Position numbers and translations under genes: made by a program. From Variovorax sp. Root318D1 (lineage in GTDB: Bacteria > Pseudomonadota > Gammaproteobacteria > Burkholderiales > Burkholderiaceae_C): a stretch of 64,000 nucleotides of DNA. Positions 58,553 through 64,000 of the stretch are shown here, one piece after another; the first letter of the stretch is position 1, and each line of letters opens with the position of its first letter. Location: contig NZ_LMCQ01000024.1 in NCBI RefSeq assembly GCF_001424835.1, positions 359,688 through 423,687 on the forward strand. The letters are read 5' to 3'. Below the pieces are notes generated by a model. That model searched no databases. It was not told the origin of the DNA and worked only from the letters and a program-made list of their open reading frames with translations.

Positions 58553-60508
58553 ATGACAAATCCCGCCGCTGCTGCTGCAGTCACCCCGCCTCACGAAGCG
58601 AACGCGCACGCCAACCAGTTCGCGCTTCTCGGGCAGCGGCGCTTCGCACCCTTCTTCTGGACGCAGTTCGCGGGCGCAGCGAACGACAACCTCTTCAAGT
58701 TCGCCTTCACCGTGATGGTGACCTACCAGCTCCAGCTGAGCTGGATGCCGCCGGCCATGGCGGGTCTGGCCATCGGCGCGCTGTTCATCCTGCCGTTTCT
58801 GCTGTTTTCCGCGACTGCGGGGCAGCTCACCGACAAGTTCGACAAGACGAAGATGATCCGCTTCGTGAAGAACCTCGAGATCGCGATCATGCTGCTCGCG
58901 GCCTGGGGCTTCGTCAGGGCCGATGCGGTGGTGCTGCTGGGCTGCGTGTTCCTCATGGGCCTGCATTCGACGCTGTTCGGGCCGGTCAAGTTTGCCTACC
59001 TGCCGCAGGTGCTCGACGCGCGCGAACTCACGGGCGGCAACGGCATGGTCGAGATGGGCACCTTCGTCGCCATCCTGCTCGGCCAGGTGGCCGGCGGGCT
59101 GCTGGTGGCCCTTCCGCAGGTCGGCCACACCACGGTGGCCGTGGCCTGCTTGCTGCTGGCACTGGTCGGGCGCGGCGTGGCGCAGGCCATTCCACCGGCG
59201 CCCGCCACCGATCCGGGGCTCGTGATCAACTGGAACCCGTTCAGCGAGACCTGGCGCAACCTCAAGCTCGCGCACGGCAACATCGTGGTCTTCCGCTCGC
59301 TGCTGGGCATCTCGTGGATGTGGTTCTTCGGCGCGGTGTTTCTGAGCCAGTTCCCCAGCTTCGCGAAAGAAGTGCTGCATGGCGACGAGCAGGTGGCTTC
59401 GCTGCTGCTGGTGGTGTTCTCGGTGGGCATCGGTGTCGGATCGCTGCTGTGCGAAACGCTGAGCCGCCGGCAGGTGGAAATCGGCTTGGTGCCGCTGGGC
59501 GCCATCGGCATGAGCGTGTTTGCCATCGACCTGTACTTTGCGTCGCGCGCGCTGCCGCCGGTCGCGGTCATGGGGCTCGGCGCCTTCGTGAGCCAGGCCG
59601 CGCACTGGCGCGTGATGGCCGACCTGGCGCTGCTGTCGCTCTTCGCGGGCCTGTACAGCGTGCCGATGTACGCGCTGATCCAGCTGCGCAGCCAGCCGAC
59701 GCACCGCGCGCGCATCATCGCGGCCAACAACATCCTCAATGCGCTGTTCATGATCGGCAGTTCGGTCATCGCGGGCGCGCTGCTTGGCGCCGGCTTCACG
59801 ATTCCGCAGATCTTTTTGTTCACCGGCATCGCCAACGCGGTGGTGGCGTTCTACATCTTCATGCTGGTGCCGGAGTACCTGCTGCGCTTCATCGCGTGGA
59901 TGCTGTCGCACTTCGTCTACCGCTTCGAGATCAAGGGCGACGAGCACATTCCGACCGAGGGCGCGGCCGTGCTGGTGTGCAACCACGTGAGCTTCATCGA
60001 TGCCATCCTGCTGATGGCGGCGAGCCCGCGTCCGATCCGCTTCATCATGGACCACCGGATCTTCAAGGTGCCGGTGCTGGGCTGGCTGTTCAAGCTGGCC
60101 AAGGCCATTCCCATCGCGCCGCAAAAGGAAGACCCCGCCGCCTACGAAGCCGCCTTTGCCAAAGCGCTGCAAGTGCTGCGCGAAGGCGACCTGCTGGCGA
60201 TCTTTCCCGAAGGCGCGATCACGCGCGACGGCACGCTGCAACCCTTCAAGGGCGGCGTGATGAAGATCATCGAAAGCGCGCGCGCCGAAGGCATCGAGCC
60301 GCCGGTGATCCCGATGGCGCTGACCAACCTCTGGGGCTCGTACTTCAGCCGCATCGAACTGCGCGGCGGCCAGAACGTGGCCATGGCCAAGCCCTTCCGG
60401 CGCGGCTTCTTCAGCCGCGTGGGGCTGAACGTCGGCCACGCGGTGCCTCCAGCCGACGTGCGGCCCGATGCGCTGCAGCAGCGCGTGAGCGGCTTGCTGG
60501 CCACCTAG
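58553..60508 (+). CDS. MFS transporter fused to 1-acylglycerol-phosphate acyltransferase (LplT-Aas-like)
   Basis: A 651-residue fusion protein. Residues about 25-440 are a twelve-helix MFS domain like the lysophospholipid flippase LplT. The C-terminal domain (about 460-651) is a PlsC-type acyltransferase with NHVSFID (HxxxxD motif) and FPEGAITRDG. Combined, they would flip lysophospholipids inward and re-acylate them, as the two-gene or fused Aas/LplT systems do; the AMP-binding acyl-ACP synthetase domain of full Aas is missing. GAGGAG precedes ATG 58553. No close gene follows for 148 bases. Confidence 0.9.
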   Translation: MTNPAAAAAVTPPHEANAHANQFALLGQRRFAPFFWTQFAGAANDNLFKFAFTVMVTYQLQLSWMPPAMAGLAIGALFILPFLLFSATAGQLTDKFDKTKMIRFVKNLEIAIMLLAAWGFVRADAVVLLGCVFLMGLHSTLFGPVKFAYLPQVLDARELTGGNGMVEMGTFVAILLGQVAGGLLVALPQVGHTTVAVACLLLALVGRGVAQAIPPAPATDPGLVINWNPFSETWRNLKLAHGNIVVFRSLLGISWMWFFGAVFLSQFPSFAKEVLHGDEQVASLLLVVFSVGIGVGSLLCETLSRRQVEIGLVPLGAIGMSVFAIDLYFASRALPPVAVMGLGAFVSQAAHWRVMADLALLSLFAGLYSVPMYALIQLRSQPTHRARIIAANNILNALFMIGSSVIAGALLGAGFTIPQIFLFTGIANAVVAFYIFMLVPEYLLRFIAWMLSHFVYRFEIKGDEHIPTEGAAVLVCNHVSFIDAILLMAASPRPIRFIMDHRIFKVPVLGWLFKLAKAIPIAPQKEDPAAYEAAFAKALQVLREGDLLAIFPEGAITRDGTLQPFKGGVMKIIESARAEGIEPPVIPMALTNLWGSYFSRIELRGGQNVAMAKPFRRGFFSRVGLNVGHAVPPADVRPDALQQRVSGLLAT

Positions 60509-60541
60509 GCGCGGCCTTTGCCGGCAAGCCCGGCACCAAAA

Positions 60542-60560
60542 AGTATCTTTCGAAGATACT
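60542..60560. promoter_or_regulatory. Perfect 8-3-8 inverted repeat upstream of the YiaA/B-like gene
   Basis: AGTATCTT and AAGATACT pair perfectly around TCG, about 100 bases upstream of the next ATG and 34 after the previous stop. No T-run follows, so it is not an obvious terminator. Size and symmetry fit an operator of a TetR- or MarR-type dimer; no such regulator is encoded nearby. Confidence 0.55.
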
Positions 60561-60656
60561 CGTGGCGGCTCAAACCAGAACTGGTTGAAGCATTTGATCC
60601 TCGCGGTGCGGGAGCGAACCATCATTCGCCCACCTTCACTACGCCGCGAGGCATTC

Positions 60657-61163
60657 ATGCAAACCTTCTCATCCACCACCGTTTCGATCCAGCGCGATAC
60701 GCGGGCCTGGCAGCTGCAGGTGTGGGCTTCTTTCGCGATTGCCGTGTTCCTGTGCGCTACCGGCTTGAGCTGGCTGCCGGGCGAGGCGCTGGACCGTGCG
60801 TTCATGGTGATGGGCTACGTGTTCTGCCTGAGCACCGCCTTCATGCTGGCCAAGTTCATCCGCGACAACCAGCATGCGGACGCCGGCGGCACCGCAGGCC
60901 GCGACGTGCCGATGTGGCGCCTGGTGGTCTGGGGCAGCTTCTTCACGGCCATGGGCCTGACCGGTTGGGGCCTGCTCCGCATGGAGATCAACGACGCCTA
61001 CAAGGCCTTCCTGGGCGTGAGCTGGCTCTTCCTGATCAGCTCGGCCTTCACGCTGGCCAAGACGCTGCGCGACCGCCACGAAGCCGACCTGATCGAAGCG
61101 CGCCTGCAAGGCCGCCGCGCCGCTCGCCAGGAAGCGGCTGCTTCCTCCACCTCGGCCGACTGA
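60657..61163 (+). CDS. YiaA/YiaB-type inner-membrane protein
   Basis: A 168-residue membrane protein with two copies of a two-helix unit (about 22-70 and 84-130), the YiaAB domain. Each copy has the pattern of a small helix pair ending in AF-x-LAK-x-(I/L)RD (AFMLAKFIRD and AFTLAKTLRD). Function unknown. ATG 60657 begins MQTFSSTTVSI; the longer frame upstream is not conserved in character. The C-terminal 35 residues are basic and cytoplasmic-like. A perfect inverted repeat lies upstream. Confidence 0.85.
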   Translation: MQTFSSTTVSIQRDTRAWQLQVWASFAIAVFLCATGLSWLPGEALDRAFMVMGYVFCLSTAFMLAKFIRDNQHADAGGTAGRDVPMWRLVVWGSFFTAMGLTGWGLLRMEINDAYKAFLGVSWLFLISSAFTLAKTLRDRHEADLIEARLQGRRAARQEAAASSTSAD

Positions 61164-61206
61164 GCGCCTCTTTTCTCATCCACACGTCAACCATCGAAAG
61201 ACCGCC

Positions 61207-61674
61207 ATGAAAAAGTCCATTGCTTCTCTTCTGGTCGCTGCTTGCACCGTATTCGCCAGCGCGACGCTGCCCCTTCAGGCCCAGGCTCAGACCCGGGGTT
61301 CCGAGGCTTCGGCCGCACTCTCGCTGCTGCCCGTGGCCTCGGTCATGGGTGCCGCTTCAGCCGTGGGCGCTTCGGCCACGGCGGTGGTCGCGGTGCCTGC
61401 CGCGCTTTCGGTGGGCGGCTCGATGCTCACGGTGATTGCGGTCGAGGCTTCGGCCGACGGCACCGTCTACCTGCTGGAACGCGCCTCGGATGGCGCCCGC
61501 GCCAGCGTCAAGGTGATGGGCCGCGCCGCCAATGGCGTGTCCACGGCGGTCGGCACGGGCGTGCTGGTCAGCGTGATCGGCACCGGCATCGTGCTGTCGG
61601 CCGCGGGCGAGGTGCTGGCCTTCGTGCCCAACGCGATCGGCCGCGCGCTCTTGCACAACGAGAGGCTGTCATGA
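61207..61674 (+). CDS. Secreted hydrophobic protein of unknown function
   Basis: A 155-residue protein I do not recognise. Residues 1-28 are a clear Sec signal peptide (KKSIASLLVAACT..., cleavage near QAQAQ). The mature chain alternates Ala/Val/Gly-rich hydrophobic stretches (about 35-80 and 112-145) with a short charged segment carrying LLERASDGARAS, so it may insert in a membrane or form an amphipathic assembly. It overlaps the DUF2145 gene by four bases, so the two are co-translated and probably act together. Confidence 0.72.
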   Translation: MKKSIASLLVAACTVFASATLPLQAQAQTRGSEASAALSLLPVASVMGAASAVGASATAVVAVPAALSVGGSMLTVIAVEASADGTVYLLERASDGARASVKVMGRAANGVSTAVGTGVLVSVIGTGIVLSAAGEVLAFVPNAIGRALLHNERLS

Positions 61675-62465
61675 AGCGGGCGCTTTTTCCTTCGCTGCTG
61701 CTTGCGCTTGCAATCGCCATGCCGCTGCAGGCACAGGCCGGCCGGTCCTGCGAGCAGGCGAAGCCGACGGCCGAGCTGATCGTCAAGGGCATGCAGCTGG
61801 CCGAGCGCACGTCGCAGCAGCTGGATGCGAGCGGCGCCCGCGTCGTGCTCCTGGCGCGTGCCGGGCAGGATCTGAGCAAGTACGGCCTTCGCTATTCGCA
61901 CCTGGGCATCGCCTACAAGACCGATGAAGGCCCGTGGCGCGTGGTGCACAAGCTCAACCAGTGCGGCACGGCCGAGGCCGCGGTGTACCGGCAGGGGCTC
62001 GGCGAGTTCTTCCTCGACGATCTTTGGCGCTACGAAGCGGCCTGGGCGGTGCCTACGCCGCAGGTCCAAACGCAGCTTCTGGCCGTGCTGCGCGAATCGC
62101 CGTCGCGCATCACCCGGCTGAACGTTGCGCCCTACAGCATCGTGAGCTACGTATGGGGCCAGAAGTACCAGCAGTCGAACCAGTGGGCCGTCGAGACGCT
62201 TGCCGCAGCCATGGAGCCCGCGACCATCGTCAATCGCGGGCAGGCGCAGGCGTGGATGCAGTTCAAGGGCTACGAACCGACGACACTGCGGCTCGGCCCG
62301 CTCACTCGCCTGGGCGGCCGCGTAGGCTCGGCCAACGTAGCCTTCGACGATCACCCGAACGACAAGCGGTTTTCGGACCGCATCGAAACGGTCACGGTCG
62401 ATTCGTTGTTCGCATGGCTGCCGCGCGCTGGTCTGGGTGCGGCGCCGGTGGCTTTCAAGCTGTAG
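61671..62465 (+). CDS. DUF2145 family secreted protein
   Basis: A 264-residue exported protein: signal peptide 1-24 ending LQAQAG, then a soluble domain of the DUF2145 family. Conserved-looking segments include RYSHLGIAYK, WRVVHKLNQCG, and NFDDHPNDKR-like VAFDDHPND. The Ser-His and Cys-containing pattern recalls NlpC/P60- or YiiX-like hydrolases with permuted catalytic residues, but this is only a guess. Start ATG 61671 overlaps the preceding gene. Role unknown; probably periplasmic or outer-membrane associated. Confidence 0.8.
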   Translation: MKRALFPSLLLALAIAMPLQAQAGRSCEQAKPTAELIVKGMQLAERTSQQLDASGARVVLLARAGQDLSKYGLRYSHLGIAYKTDEGPWRVVHKLNQCGTAEAAVYRQGLGEFFLDDLWRYEAAWAVPTPQVQTQLLAVLRESPSRITRLNVAPYSIVSYVWGQKYQQSNQWAVETLAAAMEPATIVNRGQAQAWMQFKGYEPTTLRLGPLTRLGGRVGSANVAFDDHPNDKRFSDRIETVTVDSLFAWLPRAGLGAAPVAFKL

Positions 62466-62511
62466 TTGCAACGGGAGCGTGCGCGCTTCAGAAGAAGAAA
62501 AGAGGAAAAAA

Positions 62512-63621
62512 ATGAGCAAGTCATTGCGTCTGTCCGAGAAGTGGTTCCGCCGCGGCCTGTGGCTGGTGGCCCTGGTGTTCGCGAGTTTCCTGATCGGGCT
62601 CGGCGGCACTGTCGTGGGCGATCTGCCGCGGGTCGAGCGAGCGCTCGAACTCGACGACTTCATCGACCGTGCCGCGGCCGCGCCGCTGCGCGAGACGATC
62701 AAGGCGGCGGAAAAGACCGAACTGGCTGCGTCGCGGGAGCTCGAGCAGATCAGCCTGCAGCTCAGTGCCGCGCAGCAGGCGAGCGCCAACGCCCGCGAGA
62801 CCTTCGGCAACTGGATTGCCACCCGGCGTGCCACCGCGCAGCCCGACCAGGACACGGAGCTCATCGCGCGCACCAAGGCGCTCGACGCGCTCAAGAACAA
62901 GGAAGACGCCGTGCAGCGCAAGGTGGATGCGCAGCACCAGATCGTGATCGATGCGCGGCAGGGCGAGCAGCGTGCCCGGGAATCGCTGGCGGTGCTGGAG
63001 CGCGCCGCCCAGGACAAGCTGGACGCCGAGTACCGCCGCGTCGAACTGCGCGTGTTCGGCTACAGGCTTGCGCTCACGCTGCCCCTGCTGGCGGTGGCGG
63101 GCTGGCTGTTCGTGAAGAAGCGCAAGGGCACCTACTGGCCGTTTGTCTGGGGCTTCATCTTCTTTGCGCTATTCGCTTTCTTCGTCGAGCTGGTGCCCTA
63201 CATGCCGAGCTATGGCGGCTACGTGCGCTACGTGGTGGGCATTCTGGTCACGGTGCTCGTGGGGCGCTACGCCATCGTCGCGCTGAACCGCTACCTTGCC
63301 CGCCAGAAGCTGGCCGAGCAACAGCCCGACCAGGTGCGGCGCGAAGAGCTCAGCTACGACACCGCCCTCACGCGGCTCGGCAAGAACGTGTGCCCCGGCT
63401 GCGAGCGGCCGGTGGACCTGAAGAACAACGAGATCGACTTCTGCCCGCACTGCGGCATCGGCCTGTTCGACCACTGCGGCCAGTGCGAAACCCGCAAGAG
63501 CGCGTTTTCGAAGTTCTGCCACGCCTGCGGTAGCTCCGCCTTGCCGCGCGTGCCGCTCGCATCGGCAGCGAGCTCTGCGGATTCGTTCACACCCGGCGCA
63601 CCGGCTCAGCCTGCCGTGTAG
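62512..63621 (+). CDS. Membrane protein with coiled coil and C-terminal zinc ribbon
   Basis: A 369-residue protein of unknown function. A first membrane helix (about 17-37) precedes a long charged coiled coil (about 60-185, rich in Glu/Ala/Arg/Gln), then three hydrophobic helices (about 186-270). The cytoplasmic end has two Cys-rich zinc-ribbon knuckles: CPGC...CPHC around residues 302-320 and CGQC...CHAC at 327-345. Such ribbons often mediate protein contacts. AAGAGGAAAAAA just upstream of ATG 62512 is a good ribosome binding site. It follows the DUF2145 gene by 46 bases. Confidence 0.8.
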   Translation: MSKSLRLSEKWFRRGLWLVALVFASFLIGLGGTVVGDLPRVERALELDDFIDRAAAAPLRETIKAAEKTELAASRELEQISLQLSAAQQASANARETFGNWIATRRATAQPDQDTELIARTKALDALKNKEDAVQRKVDAQHQIVIDARQGEQRARESLAVLERAAQDKLDAEYRRVELRVFGYRLALTLPLLAVAGWLFVKKRKGTYWPFVWGFIFFALFAFFVELVPYMPSYGGYVRYVVGILVTVLVGRYAIVALNRYLARQKLAEQQPDQVRREELSYDTALTRLGKNVCPGCERPVDLKNNEIDFCPHCGIGLFDHCGQCETRKSAFSKFCHACGSSALPRVPLASAASSADSFTPGAPAQPAV

Positions 63622-63711
63622 CGGCAGCGCCGCAGGGCCGTGCTACAACGTCCGGCTGCGACACGGAGGTGGACGCGGATTTCAGTCATCAACACAGAGG
63701 GAGCACCCAGC

Positions 63712-64000
63712 ATGAGCATTTTCGGCAGCATTCTTTCCAAGATCTTCCCGTCCGCACACGCCGCCGACGCACCTGCGGCTGCACCGGCCCCCGCCGGTGC
63801 TCCGGCCGCCGCGGCGCCGCCGCCCGCCATCACTGTGGTCGACGTCGAGGCCTTGCTCGACGGCATGCCCGGCGCGAGCAGCCTGAACTGGCGCACATCC
63901 ATCGTCGACCTGATGAAGCTGCTCGGCCTGGACAGCAGCCTCGACGCGCGCAAGCAGCTGGCCGGCGAGCTCAGCTACGGCGCTGACACCAGCGACAGCG
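63712..64000 (+). CDS. DUF3597 family protein (cut by window edge)
   Basis: Only the first 96 residues are visible. It begins MSIFGSILSKIFP, followed by an Ala/Pro-rich linker (about 18-42) and the start of the DUF3597 domain (VVDVEALLDGMPG, SLNWRTSIVDLMKLLGLDSSL). This domain is found in small soluble proteins of unknown function, sometimes fused to LysM. GAGGGAG precedes ATG 63712. The stop lies beyond the window. Confidence 0.85.
   Translation, partial: MSIFGSILSKIFPSAHAADAPAAAPAPAGAPAAAAPPPAITVVDVEALLDGMPGASSLNWRTSIVDLMKLLGLDSSLDARKQLAGELSYGADTSDS

Noticed and set aside
60542..60560. The perfect palindrome as an intrinsic terminator of the transporter/acyltransferase gene
   Set aside because: No T-run follows the stem on either strand, and a three-base loop with an AT-rich stem fits an operator better.
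58343..60805. An 820-codon minus-strand frame opposite the LplT-Aas-like gene
   Set aside because: Same cause: antisense to a gene with clear motifs; the translation is Arg/His/Gln-rich low-complexity.
1..64000. tRNA, rRNA, CRISPR arrays, insertion sequences or prophage genes
   Set aside because: I scanned for T-loop-like GGTTCGA-type sequences, regularly spaced repeats and transposase or integrase proteins and found none I could support.

Overview
The window is a dense, high-GC bacterial chromosome segment with short intergenic gaps and ATGA-type overlaps. Gene content and order point to the betaproteobacterial family Comamonadaceae, most likely Variovorax or a close relative. The pointers are the lysM-dprA-smg // def-fmt divergon, the pgk-pyk ... 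fba-purC-purE-purK-tsaC glycolysis/purine block, the tsaB-rimI-glycosylase-like operon, the acdS/acdR pair for ACC deaminase, a Bug-type solute receptor, and a GC-rich interspersed repeat of a type I associate with this family. The assignment rests on recognition of proteins and gene order, not on a database search.

Layout. 149-3998 (-): creatininase-like amidohydrolase, ABC importer ATPase and permease, FAD oxidase; a catabolic/uptake operon that probably continues left of the window. 4196-9434 (+): a small membrane protein, then a caa3-type cytochrome c oxidase operon with two different subunit III-like genes. 9450-15447: MFS exporter, then an Lrp-type regulator divergent from a giant fused indolepyruvate ferredoxin oxidoreductase. 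15736-21568 (+): yajC-secD-secF and a DUF1631 protein. 21572-27766: smg-dprA-lysM (-) divergent from def-lipoprotein-fmt-azlC-azlD (+). 27866-34372: a six-gene (-) catabolic cluster (Bug receptor, MBL-fold protein, DUF2783, flavin hydroxylase, alpha/beta hydrolase, VOC protein) divergent from a LysR regulator.

34463-48119: central metabolism (pgk, pyk, fba, purC, cnoX-like thioredoxin, purE, purK, tsaC). Between pyk and fba sit five accessory genes. Three form a (+) module: a lipoprotein, an HExxH metallopeptidase with a Gln-rich tail, and a coiled-coil single-span membrane protein. A decayed second copy of the lipoprotein gene lies directly upstream. The other two are acdS and its divergent regulator acdR. 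The three-gene module looks like an effector/immunity-type cassette and is the most interesting part of the window.

48188-64000: secreted lipase-like lipoprotein, dacB (PBP4), a NudK-like hydrolase divergent from a DeoR regulator across a nested repeat, EamA transporter, tsaB-rimI-glycosylase-like, pyrF, an HTH regulator, a CREST-family membrane protein, an LplT-Aas-like transporter/acyltransferase fusion, and a run of poorly characterised envelope proteins ending in a DUF3597 protein cut by the window edge. I see no rRNA or tRNA genes, CRISPR arrays, insertion sequences or phage genes. Intrinsic terminators are few; convergent genes often share GC-rich stem-loops.
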